From Anaeromyxobacter oryzae (GTDB lineage: Bacteria; Myxococcota; Myxococcia; Myxococcales; Anaeromyxobacteraceae): a stretch of DNA of 64,000 bases. The notes under the pieces are model-generated. The model saw only the letters and a program-made list of their open reading frames with translations, was not told the DNA's origin and made no database searches. This document shows positions 43,264-51,073 of the stretch, in pieces. Every line of letters begins with the position of its first letter. Position 1 is the stretch's first letter. The stretch lies in the NCBI RefSeq assembly GCF_023169945.1, contig NZ_AP025591.1:2564501-2628500 (forward strand). Reading direction: 5' to 3'. Both the position numbers and the translations under genes were made by a program.

Positions 43264-43845
43264 TCACTCCCAGCGCACGTCGTACTCGGTCTCGAGGAAC
43301 GCGAGCTCGCGCCCGGTCACCGCTGGCGCTCGCGCGTCGGTCGCCTCGAGGCCGGCCTGGATCACCGCCGCGTGGAACGCGGCGGGCATGAAGTCGTGCC
43401 GGAAGACGACGCGCGCGTGCCGCTCGTCGAGCCACTGCACCTTGCGCTCGCCGTAGCTCACCGCCGTCCGGTAGCCCGCGGGCGCCGCGGCGACGACCTT
43501 GCGTGGATCGCGCCCGGCCATCGCGAACACGGTCCGCCCGATGGTCGACGAGAGGAAGTTCGCGATCGTCCGCCGGCCGAGCTCGCGCCAGACCGCGTCG
43601 ACGGAGCCGAGCCGCGGCTCCAGGCGGTCCGCGGCGGCCCACGCGATCCGGAGGTACTCGGCCACGGGGTACGAGAAGAAGTCGATCCGCGATCCCTTCC
43701 CCTGCGGATCGCACGCCTTCGCGGCCGGGTCGCCGACGGTCTCGCGCACCAGCGTGAACAGCGTGTTGAAGTTGAGGCCGCGCGAGGTGTCCGCATCGGT
43801 CGCGGCCCCTGCGCGTCGCTCGAGCTCCTTCGGATCGGCCGGCAC
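43264..43845 (-). CDS. Myxobacterial TIGR02265/DUF2378-family protein
   Basis: 193 residues from a GTG at 43845 with an excellent ribosome site (AGGAGGGGG) five bases upstream; longer readings add an uncoded-looking stretch. The sequence GLNFNTLFTLVRETVGDP, then YPVAEYLRIAWAAADRLEPR, and MAGRDPRKVVAAAPAGYRTA are the recognisable parts of the Myxococcales paralogue family TIGR02265. The family is known from many copies per genome, about 180-200 residues each, with no established function. No signal peptide or TM helix. Useful as a lineage marker for Myxococcota. Confidence 0.8.
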   Translation of the reverse strand: MPADPKELERRAGAATDADTSRGLNFNTLFTLVRETVGDPAAKACDPQGKGSRIDFFSYPVAEYLRIAWAAADRLEPRLGSVDAVWRELGRRTIANFLSSTIGRTVFAMAGRDPRKVVAAAPAGYRTAVSYGERKVQWLDERHARVVFRHDFMPAAFHAAVIQAGLEATDARAPAVTGRELAFLETEYDVRWE

Positions 43846-44118
43846 GTGTTCCCCCTCCTGTCGCCCCCGTACAGGGGAGGCATCATCCCACCACATCCGG
43901 GGCGCCCAGTGGAAGGGCGGCGGTTCCCGGACGCGAGGCCCGGACCGCGGGGCGTCGCGCCCGCGTGCTGCGAGGAATCCTTCCCGTCGGGTGTCCGACC
44001 TCCGCATCGCTTGTGCGCTGGTCCTTCGTGGCTAGCCTTCACGGTCGGAGCACCCGCCCCCGGACGCCGCGCCACCTCGCGCGACGCCCCCCCGGCGCGC
44101 GGGGCGAGAGCCGTCCTC

Positions 44119-45159
44119 ATGCCGTCGATCGACCACGCCGTCCTCGCCTGGCTGAACGGGTTCGCCGGGCGCTCGCATCTCCTCGACGCCGCCGTCACGG
44201 AGCTCGCGCAGTCGAACCTCGCGAAGGGCGTCCCCCTCGCGGCCGTCCTCCTCGCCCGGTGGTTCGGCGCCGCGCCGGAGCACGACCGGGTGCGGCGGCG
44301 CGAGATCATCGTGGCGACCTTCGCCGCCGCCGGCCTCGCGATCGTGCTCGGGCGCCTCCTCGCCCACGCCTTCCCCTTCCGGCCCCGCCCGGTGCACGAC
44401 GCGGCGCTCGGGTTCGTCCCACCCTACGGCGGCGCGGAGCGCGTCCTCTCCGACTGGAGCGCGTTCCCGAGCGATCACGCGATGCTGTTCGGCGCGATGG
44501 CGACCGGCCTCGCCTTCCTCTCCCGGCGGGTGGGCCTCGCCGCACACGCGTATGCCGCGGCGTTCATCCTCCTGCCGCGGATCTACCTCGGGTGGCACTA
44601 CCCCTCGGATGTGCTCGCCGGCGCCGCGCTCGGGATCGCGCTCGCCGCCGTCATCGTCGCCGCCCCGATCCGGACCCGGGTGGCCCGGCTCCCGCTCGCG
44701 CTCCTCGCGCGGCGCCCCGGCGCGTTCTACGCCGCAGCGTTCGTGGTGGTGATGCAGGTGTCGACGCTCTTCGGCGACGTCCGGAGGGTGCTCCAGGGTC
44801 CGTTCCTGGCGGAGGTCCGAGGGCGGCCGTCCGGCGTCGCGGCGGCGCCCGCCGTGCCGGAGCCCGCGCCCGCCGCGCCGGGGCCCGCGGCCGCCGCGCT
44901 GGAGCCCAGCGAGACCGCGCCGGGGCCCGCGGCCGCCGCGCTGGAGCCCGGCGGCGCCGCGCCGGGGCCAGCGCAGACGGCGCGAGGCTCGCTGGCGCCG
45001 GCACGCGGACACTCCTCCCTCTCCCCCACCGGGGGAGAGGGCCGGGGTGAGGGGGCCGCCACCCTGCCCTCAGGCTCGGCGCCGGCGCGCGGGGCGCCGC
45101 TCCGGGCGACGGGCGTCGATCGCCCCGACGTGGTGCTCGTCGGGCCCGCCCGCGACTAG
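44119..45159 (+). CDS. PAP2-family lipid phosphatase with low-complexity tail
   Basis: 346 residues. Multi-pass membrane enzyme of the undecaprenyl-pyrophosphate or phosphatidic-acid phosphatase type. Motif C1 FPFRPRPVHD, C2 FPSDHAM (PSGH varied to PSDH) and C3 RIYLGWHYPSDV hold the phosphatase arginine and histidines. The membrane core ends near residue 225. Residues about 240-346 are an Ala/Pro-rich tail that includes two 14-residue repeats (APGPAAAALEP...) and a translated palindromic element (SLSPTGGEGRGEG). The tail is probably not needed for catalysis. The ATG at 44119 lacks a strong Shine-Dalgarno. It shares a CTAG double stop with the convergent encapsulin operon. Confidence 0.82.
   Translation: MPSIDHAVLAWLNGFAGRSHLLDAAVTELAQSNLAKGVPLAAVLLARWFGAAPEHDRVRRREIIVATFAAAGLAIVLGRLLAHAFPFRPRPVHDAALGFVPPYGGAERVLSDWSAFPSDHAMLFGAMATGLAFLSRRVGLAAHAYAAAFILLPRIYLGWHYPSDVLAGAALGIALAAVIVAAPIRTRVARLPLALLARRPGAFYAAAFVVVMQVSTLFGDVRRVLQGPFLAEVRGRPSGVAAAPAVPEPAPAAPGPAAAALEPSETAPGPAAAALEPGGAAPGPAQTARGSLAPARGHSSLSPTGGEGRGEGAATLPSGSAPARGAPLRATGVDRPDVVLVGPARD
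44875..44975 (+). repeat. 42-bp tandem repeat in the PAP2 gene tail
   Basis: Two full units of 42 bases (44875-44916 and 44917-44958), each 14 codons, identical except near their ends, plus a partial third copy. They encode APGPAAAALEPSET and APGPAAAALEPGGA. In-frame length variation is expected between strains. Confidence 0.8.
45017..45055. repeat. REP-like palindromic element inside a coding region
   Basis: Perfect 11-bp arms CCCTCTCCCCC (45017-45027) and GGGGGAGAGGG (45031-45041) with ACC loop, followed by CCGGGGTGAGGGGG. This resembles the widespread CCCTCTCCC/GGGAGAGGG dispersed palindrome of proteobacteria, usually intergenic. Here it is read through as SLSPTGGEGRGEG in the PAP2 C-terminus, so it probably inserted in frame. 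Confidence 0.65.
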
Positions 45160-46079
45160 GAACGTTCGCGCTCCACGGCGGCGTGGGCCGCCCGGCGCCG
45201 CGCGACCTCCGCCTCGGCTGAGGTGAGCCGGGCGCGCGCGGTCCGGACCGCGTCCTCCGCGGACGTGAGCGCCGTCCGCCGGCGCTCCACCTCCGCCTCC
45301 GCCCGCGCGAGCGCCCGCGCCGCGGCCACCCGCTCCCGCTCCCGCTCGCGCTCCACCTGCGCCGCGCGCTTCGCCTCCGCCCGTGCCCGCGCGGCGGCCT
45401 GCCGCTCGGCCCGGCGGAGCGCGGCCTCGCCGGCGCGGTCCCGGGCCGGGGCCTCACGGCGCGGCGGAGGCGCAGCGCGCCGCGCCTCCCGCGCCGGCTC
45501 GCGGCGGGTGCGCGTCCGCGCCGGGAGCGCCGCCGGCGCCCCCGCGACGAACGGCCCCTCGCCGGGGCCGGGCCCGGGCTCGCGCGAGAGCTGCCCGCGC
45601 CGGAGCGCGTCGCGCGTGGAGTCGTCGCCGGTCGCGGCGAGCCGGAGGAGCAGCTCGACCCGGGCGAGCACCTGCGGGGCGACGGCGCGACCGCCGTCGG
45701 CGAGCAGCGGCGCCGCGGCCTCGCGGAGCGCGCGGGCCGCGGCGCGGAGCGCGTCCTCGCCCGCCCTGAGGCCCGCGCTTCCCTTCCCTTCGAGCGCGGC
45801 GCGCTGCCCGGCGCGTAGCGCGTCGCCCGCCTCGAGGAGGGCCGCGAGACGCGCCGGCTCGGCGCGCGCGAGGCGGTTCAGGATCCAGGCGAGGCCGACG
45901 GGGTGCCGGAGCCTCCGGAGGGCGTCCGCGCCGGACCGGTCGCCGGCCGCGGCGCGCTCCGCGGCGAGGGCGTTGCGCGCCGCGGTGAACTCGGCCGCGG
46001 AGAGCGCGAGGAGCGCGCCGGCGCCGGCGGGGAGGCCGTCCCCGTCCGCGCCGCGCGCGGCGGCCTTCCGGCGGCTCAC
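45156..46079 (-). CDS. Coiled-coil protein coupled to encapsulin, unknown function
   Basis: 307 residues from a GTG at 46079 that overlaps the encapsulin stop in GTGA. Residues about 20-150 form a helical domain with LSAAEFTAARNALAAERAAA, RRLRHPVGLAWILNRLARA and LLEAGDALRAGQRAALEG. This pattern is known from an uncharacterised family frequent in Actinobacteria. After a Pro/Arg-rich linker (about 175-215) comes a long charged coiled coil (about 216-307, RRAERQAAARARAEAKRAAQ onward). No catalytic motif, signal peptide or obvious encapsulin-targeting tail. Coupled translation with a shell gene suggests a cargo or accessory role, by inference. The other members I know of are not linked to encapsulins. 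Confidence 0.7.
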   Translation of the reverse strand: MSRRKAAARGADGDGLPAGAGALLALSAAEFTAARNALAAERAAAGDRSGADALRRLRHPVGLAWILNRLARAEPARLAALLEAGDALRAGQRAALEGKGSAGLRAGEDALRAAARALREAAAPLLADGGRAVAPQVLARVELLLRLAATGDDSTRDALRRGQLSREPGPGPGEGPFVAGAPAALPARTRTRREPAREARRAAPPPRREAPARDRAGEAALRRAERQAAARARAEAKRAAQVERERERERVAAARALARAEAEVERRRTALTSAEDAVRTARARLTSAEAEVARRRAAHAAVERERS

Positions 46080-46912
46080 GACCGCGACGCCGCGGAGCCC
46101 CGCAGGACCGCGACCGAGCCCGGGACGCCCGGCAGCAGCGTCACCGACTCGACGAGCGAGATGCGGTGGAAGATCCCCTCGCGCCCGTCGTATGTCGCCG
46201 TGAGCTCCTGGCCGACGACGGCGCGCGGCCCGGACTCGGAGCGCATCACGACGACCGCGCCGTCGGAGAGCGCGGGGGCCTTGACGAGGCCGCCCTCGAA
46301 CGCCGGCTGGAGCTGCTGGTACGGCGTGAGGGCGGTCCCGGCGTGCGGCCGGAGGAGCTGATAGTAGCGCGCCGGCGCGAGGGCGACCGCGTAGGGGCCG
46401 TGCCGGCCGGCCTGGTCGAGGCGGGCGAGCGCGGCGAGGAGGTCGTCGGCGGCGCGGGCCGGGTCGGACCAGTCGCCGAGCGGCAGCTCGAGGGCGCCCG
46501 GATGCCCGAGGAGCCCGGCGACCCCGGCGCCGCCGTGGCCGTGGAACAGCAGGCGATCCTCCGCGCGGGCGACGTTCCGCGCCGCCTCCGCGGTCTCGGT
46601 GAGCGTGAGCGGCTCGCCCCGCTTCTCGAGCGCCTCGACCGCGCGGGCGCCGAGGCTGAACGTCCGGTGCAGCACCGGCAGGGCGCGGACGCGCGGGACG
46701 TGCACGTGCGTCCGCTCCTCCGCCTCGTCCTCGCCGCCGTGGGCGGGCTCGTCCTCGGCGACGCCGGCGCGCGCGTCGAACCCGAGCGGCCCGACCAGCG
46801 TCACGAGCCGTCGCGCCGCGCGCACCTCGTCGGCGGCGGCGCGCGCGACCCGGTCGATCTGGTCCCAGACCTCCTGCCCGAACGATGCGCCCTCCCGGTC
46901 CTGCCAGCTCAT
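46076..46912 (-). CDS. Family 1 encapsulin shell protein
   Basis: 278 residues from the ATG at 46912 (a GTG one codon earlier, at 46915, is also possible). HK97-fold nanocompartment shell subunit. Recognisable parts: EVWDQIDRVARAAADEVRAA (N-terminal cargo-binding helix), LVGPLGFDAR, RALPVLHRTFSLGARAVEAL, ARAEDRLLFHGHGGAGVAGL and the C-terminal VVGQELTATYDGREGIFHR. An acidic insert (about 51-70, EDEPAHGGEDEAEER) sits where family members have the E-loop. It should self-assemble into a closed shell around the ferritin-like protein encoded just upstream. Overlaps both neighbours by 1-4 bases, so all three are one translation unit. Confidence 0.92.
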   Translation of the reverse strand: MSWQDREGASFGQEVWDQIDRVARAAADEVRAARRLVTLVGPLGFDARAGVAEDEPAHGGEDEAEERTHVHVPRVRALPVLHRTFSLGARAVEALEKRGEPLTLTETAEAARNVARAEDRLLFHGHGGAGVAGLLGHPGALELPLGDWSDPARAADDLLAALARLDQAGRHGPYAVALAPARYYQLLRPHAGTALTPYQQLQPAFEGGLVKAPALSDGAVVVMRSESGPRAVVGQELTATYDGREGIFHRISLVESVTLLPGVPGSVAVLRGSAASRS

Positions 46913-47271
46913 CACTCCCCCTTCTTCTTCGTGGCGCGTTGCTCGAGCTCGGCGGCCCCGCTCGCCTCCTCCAGCTCCTCCTCACGCACGATGGGACCCC
47001 CGTGGCCGACCTGCATCTCGATCTGGCGCGCGAACACGACGTCGTGACGGCGGATCCACTCGAGGAGCATCATCGCGTGCTCCTTCTCCTCGTCGCGGTT
47101 GTGCGCCAGGATCCGCTTCAGCTCCGGATCGTGGGTCGCGTCGATCCGCTGCTGGTACCAGTCGATCGCCTCGAGCTCCTCCTGGAGCGAGACGATCGCC
47201 CGGTGCAGGTCCTTCGTTCGCGGCGAAAGCGTCGCCTCGTTCTCGTGCCATCCCTGCGATGCCCCGGCCAT
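46912..47271 (-). CDS. Encapsulated ferritin-like protein (EncFtn)
   Basis: 119 residues. Ferroxidase cargo of the encapsulin. E32, E62 and H65, the metal ligands of Rhodospirillum rubrum EncFtn, fall at exactly the same residue numbers here, with E31, E34, W38 and Y39 also kept (SLQEELEAIDWYQQR; RDEEKEHAMMLLEW). That agreement supports the ATG at 47271. It oxidises Fe2+ and passes iron into the shell lumen. The C-terminal tail (about 95-119) is acidic, then lysine-rich (ATKKKGE), and lacks the usual GSL-type encapsulin-targeting sequence, so loading must use another segment. First gene of the encapsulin operon; the 125-base divergent gap holds no clear promoter. Confidence 0.9.
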   Translation of the reverse strand: MAGASQGWHENEATLSPRTKDLHRAIVSLQEELEAIDWYQQRIDATHDPELKRILAHNRDEEKEHAMMLLEWIRRHDVVFARQIEMQVGHGGPIVREEELEEASGAAELEQRATKKKGE

Positions 47272-47396
47272 GCACGAAGGGGTGGGGCGACGCTGGGTCC
47301 GCGCCAAGGCCCGTGGCAGGGGGCGTGGGTCGCTGGGGCCCCCGGACGCACCTCGGCCCCTTTGCCGGGCGGCCCGTCCGTGCGAAACAAGGCGCC

Positions 47397-48035
47397 GTGC
47401 AGAGCCCCGCCGACTTCCTCGCACGCTGGCACTACGCCGGGCTGTTCCTCGTCATCCTGGCCGAGGAGGCGGGCGTTCCCCTGCCCGTCCCCGGGGATCT
47501 GTTCATCGCCGCGATGGGCGTGCTCGCCCACGCGGAGCGGGCCGGGTTCGGCGCGACCGCCGCGGCCGTCACCGCGGCGACGGTGATCGGCGCGACGGTC
47601 CTCTACCTCGTCTCGCGCCACGCGGGCCGCCCGCTGCTCGTCAAGATCGCGCGGCGGTTCGGCTACACCGAGGCCCGGGAGCAGCGGCTCGAGGCGTGGC
47701 TCCTCCGCCGCGGCGCGACCGCGGTCGTGGTGGGCCGCCTCATCCCGGGCCTGCGGATCGTGATGACGGTCGTCGCCGGCACGCTGCGCCTGCCGCACCG
47801 GACGTTCGTCGTCGGGACCTTCTTCGCGGGGCTCGCCTGGTCGACGATCTACTTCTGGCTCGGGTACGCGCTCGGCGCGGGGTACGAGCGGCTCTCGGGG
47901 CGCGTGCCTCCGGAGGCCCTGTGGGCGGCGGCGGCCGCCCTGGTCCTCGCGGCCGCCGCCGCGGTCATCGCCCGGCGCGCCCGTTCGCGGCGGGCGGCGA
48001 GCTCCGCGACGGTCCGCGTCGAGCCCGAGCCCTGA
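47397..48035 (+). CDS. DedA-family membrane protein
   Basis: 212 residues. SNARE-associated/VTT-fold membrane protein. Motifs: EEAGVPLPVPGDLFIAAMGV (the E/P-rich re-entrant loop) and VVGRLIPGLRIVMTVVAG (the conserved G/R loop), with four or five TM helices and a basic C-terminus. DedA proteins act in lipid or polyprenyl-phosphate translocation and membrane homeostasis. GTG start at 47397 with a weak AAGG site; upstream in-frame codons are shadow. Divergent from the encapsulin operon, followed after 85 bases by a response regulator. Confidence 0.82.
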   Translation: MQSPADFLARWHYAGLFLVILAEEAGVPLPVPGDLFIAAMGVLAHAERAGFGATAAAVTAATVIGATVLYLVSRHAGRPLLVKIARRFGYTEAREQRLEAWLLRRGATAVVVGRLIPGLRIVMTVVAGTLRLPHRTFVVGTFFAGLAWSTIYFWLGYALGAGYERLSGRVPPEALWAAAAALVLAAAAAVIARRARSRRAASSATVRVEPEP

Positions 48036-48120
48036 CGCGACGCGGCCCCGGAAAACCACCGCACCCCCCCTCCTGGAGCAACGGCGCGCCTCGCCGCGAC
48101 ACCGGCGGCTATCTAGGTTG

Positions 48121-48495
48121 ATGTGCGTGGAGGGTACACTCATCCGCCGCGTCCTCCTGGTCGAGGACGATCCCGGCATGCGCGACGCCATCCGCGCGCT
48201 CCTCGTGCGCGTCGGCTTCCAGGTCGCGGTCGCGACCGACAGCGCCGAGGCCTGGGAGCTGCTCGGACGGGGACCGCGCCCGGCCGCGATCCTGGTCGAC
48301 CTCTACACGCCGCGCATGACCGGTCACGACCTCGTGGCACGCGTCCGCCGCACCCCGCGCCTCGCGCAGGTCCCGATCATCGCCATGAGCGGCGAGCGCG
48401 CGACGCGCGACCGGCCCGCGGCGGAGGCGTTCCTCGAGAAGCCGTTCTCGCGCGAGCAGCTCGAGTGGGCGCTCCACGAGGTCGGGGCGAGCTAG
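48121..48495 (+). CDS. Single-domain response regulator
   Basis: 124 residues, receiver domain only. Acidic pocket E15-D16-D17, phosphoacceptor D60 (LVDLYTPRMTG), switch S90 (AMSGERA) and lysine K107 (LEKPFS). No output domain, so it works by protein contact, as CheY- or SpoOF-like relays do; a partner for the hybrid kinase at 4287-7169 is possible but distant. ATG at 48121. TATCTA at 48110-48115 ends 5 bases before it and no Shine-Dalgarno is visible. Converges with the exporter gene, 13-base gap. Confidence 0.88.
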   Translation: MCVEGTLIRRVLLVEDDPGMRDAIRALLVRVGFQVAVATDSAEAWELLGRGPRPAAILVDLYTPRMTGHDLVARVRRTPRLAQVPIIAMSGERATRDRPAAEAFLEKPFSREQLEWALHEVGAS

Positions 48496-48508
48496 AGCCT
48501 CGGGCCGC

Positions 48509-51016
48509 TCACGGCTGCGCCTGCACGTCCACCCGCTCGGCCGCCTGCGCACGGCGTTCGCGGACGAGCTCCCGCCACCGGAGCACCGCCGGGAGCGCGA
48601 AGAGCGCCGCCGCCAGGCAGGCGACCTCGCCGAGATCCGCGAGGACGCCGAACGAGATGAGCGCCTGGTTCCGCGCGATGATCAGCGACGAGTACCCGAT
48701 GATGGTGGTGAGCGAGCAGAGCGCCACGGCACCGCCGGTCGTGCGGACGATCTCCGCGATCGAGCGGGCGTGGTCGAGGCGCCGGCGCTGGAAGATGTTG
48801 GTCGCGTAGTCCACGCCGATGCCGAAGGTGATCGGCAGGGCGATGAAGTTCAGCATGTTGAGGCGCAGGTGCAGCGCCCCGGCGAGCCCGCCGAACCAGA
48901 TGACCCCGACCGCGAGCGACGCGAGCACCCACCCCGCGTCGGACAGCGATCGGACGGTGCGGCGCCCGAGCCCGAACGCGACGAGCACGAGCAGGACGAC
49001 GCCGAGGAGCGAGAGCAGCGTCGCGCGCGGGCCGTCCTTCTCGATGGAGTACAGCACGTCCGCGAACACGAGCGTGGAGCTCGCCATCGGGATGTCGGCG
49101 CGCGGCAACGGCACCCGGCGGATCTCCTCGGCGAAGCGCACCACGTCGCGCCCGTTCCAGACGTCCATCCGCTGGGCGGGGTACACGAGGACCGGCGTGC
49201 CGGCGCGGCCGTCGACCTCGGTGAGCTGGCGCCGGAGCGCCTCCGGCAGGTCCTTCGCGCCGAACGGGCGGAGCTCGGGGGGCGGCAGCACCTGCTTCAC
49301 CGCGAGCTGCTGCTCCGGCGAGAGGAAGCGCAGGTTCTCCGGCGTGGCGAGCGCGCGGATCTCCTGCACCACCGGGAGCTTCGCCTCCTGGTCCTCCGGG
49401 ACGAACGCCGCGACGGAGAGCACCTGGCCGAAGAACGTCTCCGGGTTGGCCTTCCGCTCCGCCTCGAGCGCGGCGGCGATCCGGCGCGCCTCGGCCTCGT
49501 CCCGCCCGAGGAGCACCGTCGGCGACAGGTGGTCGCCGTGCAGCGCGTCCACCCGGGCGTCCCACCAGGCCGGTCCGCCCTCCGCGAGCGCGGACTGGTC
49601 GCGGAGCTTGCGGAAGTCGAACTCGATCGGGTCCCTGGCGAAGTGCGCGATGAAGAAGACGGACGCGACGGTGAGGAGCAGGGCCCCGACCGCCGTGACG
49701 CGGGGCGCGCGGTCGACCGCGTGCGACACCACCCGGGTGAAGACCGGCCGCGCCGGCCGCTGCCCGGCGCGCGGGATCGGCGCGCGCCGCTCCCACGCGA
49801 GCACGAGCGGCGGCGTCATCAGGTACGCGAAGATCCAGGACAGCGTCATCCCGATCCCGCCGATGAGCCCGAACTGGTTGAACCCGCGGAAGTCCGTGGA
49901 CATGAGCGACGCGTACGACACGCCCGCCGCCAGCGCCGCGGTGAGCGTGGCGAGCCAGGTCGCGGAGAGCGCCGTCTGCATCGCGGGCGCCGGGTCGTAC
50001 CCGTGGCGCCGCTCCTCGAGGTACCGGGCGAACAGGATCAGCCCGACGTTGATGCCGTTCCCGACGACGATCGAGCCGAGGAACGCGGTGTTCGAGTTGA
50101 GGTGCCCGACGAGCAGCTCGGCGATCCCGAACGTCACCATCGTGCCGGAGATGAGCGGGATCCCCACCGCGAAGATCGCCTTCCAGGTCCGGTTGTAGAC
50201 GGCGACCGCGGCGGCGACGGCGGCGAGCACGAGGATCGTCGCCCAGACCAGGTCCTCGGCCAGCGCGTCGTGCTCGAGGATGTTCGACGCGACGTACCCG
50301 CCGTACCCCACCTCGACGTGCTTCTCGGCGGGCCGGAGCTCGGCGACCGCCTTCTTCACGTAGCGGTCGAGCGCCGTGACCTTCCCGAAGTCGTCCGGCT
50401 GCGCGTCGAGCCGGACCACCATCGCGAGGGCCGTCATCGTCTCGCCGGCCCGATGGCCGGGGACCTCGCCCATGACGTAGCCGGTCGGGAACCGCTCGAG
50501 CAGCTCCTTCCGCTCGCCCGCGATCTCCTGGAGGAGCCCCTCCACGTCCGGCGGCGCGCCCTCCGCCTTCCCGGCGGCGCGCGCCCTCTCCCACGCGACG
50601 CGCGCGCCGAGCGTGTCGCGGAGCCGGACGAGGTCGCCCCGGGAGAGGAACAGGAGGAGCCGCGGCTTGAAGAAGTCGCGCGTCTCGTCGACCCGGTACT
50701 CGACCCAGCGGATGAGGTGCTCCGGGTCCGCGGAGAGCCGATCGGCGAGGTCGTCCGCGAGCAGCTGCAGCTCGAGCGGATCCTTCCCGGCGAGGACGAT
50801 CGTCTCCTCGGCGTAGCCGCCCACGCGCTCGGTCACGGTCTCGAGGTCGCGGGCGCTCCGGCTGTTCGCCGGCAGGAGCTCCGACATGTCCGGCCGCAGG
50901 TCCGTGTACAGCCGCACGGTCCCGACGACGCCGACCAGCGCGGCGATCGCGCACGCGGCGAGGATGGGGCCGCGGCGGCGGTCGGCGAGGTGGACCCAGC
51001 GTTCGGCGAGGCGCAT
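48509..51016 (-). CDS. RND/MMPL-superfamily transporter, probable lipid exporter
   Basis: 835 residues. Two repeats, each a TM helix, a large extracytoplasmic domain and a bundle of five or six helices. First half: TM1 about 18-37, loop about 38-270, sterol-sensing-type helices (IVVGNGINVGLILFARYLEE). Second half: ALPITFGIGVDYATNIFQRRR. The GxxxDY segment and the absence of a drug-RND N-terminus place it with the MMPL/HpnN/patched-like group that moves lipids (MmpL3, HpnN). Last gene of the inositol-lipid cluster, 57 bases after the metallophosphoesterase. I infer export of the glycolipid made by the upstream genes; hopanoid export is less likely, since no hopanoid genes are here. Confidence 0.82.
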   Translation of the reverse strand: MRLAERWVHLADRRRGPILAACAIAALVGVVGTVRLYTDLRPDMSELLPANSRSARDLETVTERVGGYAEETIVLAGKDPLELQLLADDLADRLSADPEHLIRWVEYRVDETRDFFKPRLLLFLSRGDLVRLRDTLGARVAWERARAAGKAEGAPPDVEGLLQEIAGERKELLERFPTGYVMGEVPGHRAGETMTALAMVVRLDAQPDDFGKVTALDRYVKKAVAELRPAEKHVEVGYGGYVASNILEHDALAEDLVWATILVLAAVAAAVAVYNRTWKAIFAVGIPLISGTMVTFGIAELLVGHLNSNTAFLGSIVVGNGINVGLILFARYLEERRHGYDPAPAMQTALSATWLATLTAALAAGVSYASLMSTDFRGFNQFGLIGGIGMTLSWIFAYLMTPPLVLAWERRAPIPRAGQRPARPVFTRVVSHAVDRAPRVTAVGALLLTVASVFFIAHFARDPIEFDFRKLRDQSALAEGGPAWWDARVDALHGDHLSPTVLLGRDEAEARRIAAALEAERKANPETFFGQVLSVAAFVPEDQEAKLPVVQEIRALATPENLRFLSPEQQLAVKQVLPPPELRPFGAKDLPEALRRQLTEVDGRAGTPVLVYPAQRMDVWNGRDVVRFAEEIRRVPLPRADIPMASSTLVFADVLYSIEKDGPRATLLSLLGVVLLVLVAFGLGRRTVRSLSDAGWVLASLAVGVIWFGGLAGALHLRLNMLNFIALPITFGIGVDYATNIFQRRRLDHARSIAEIVRTTGGAVALCSLTTIIGYSSLIIARNQALISFGVLADLGEVACLAAALFALPAVLRWRELVRERRAQAAERVDVQAQP

Positions 51017-51073
51017 GGCGGGAGTCTTCTTCTCCTGCCCGGCGGTCCGGGCGCAAGCTCCGATCCTCGTGAC

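Noticed and set aside
48509..51016. HpnN hopanoid exporter
   Set aside because: Fold is compatible, but no squalene-hopene cyclase or hpn gene is present, and the gene sits in the inositol-lipid cluster.
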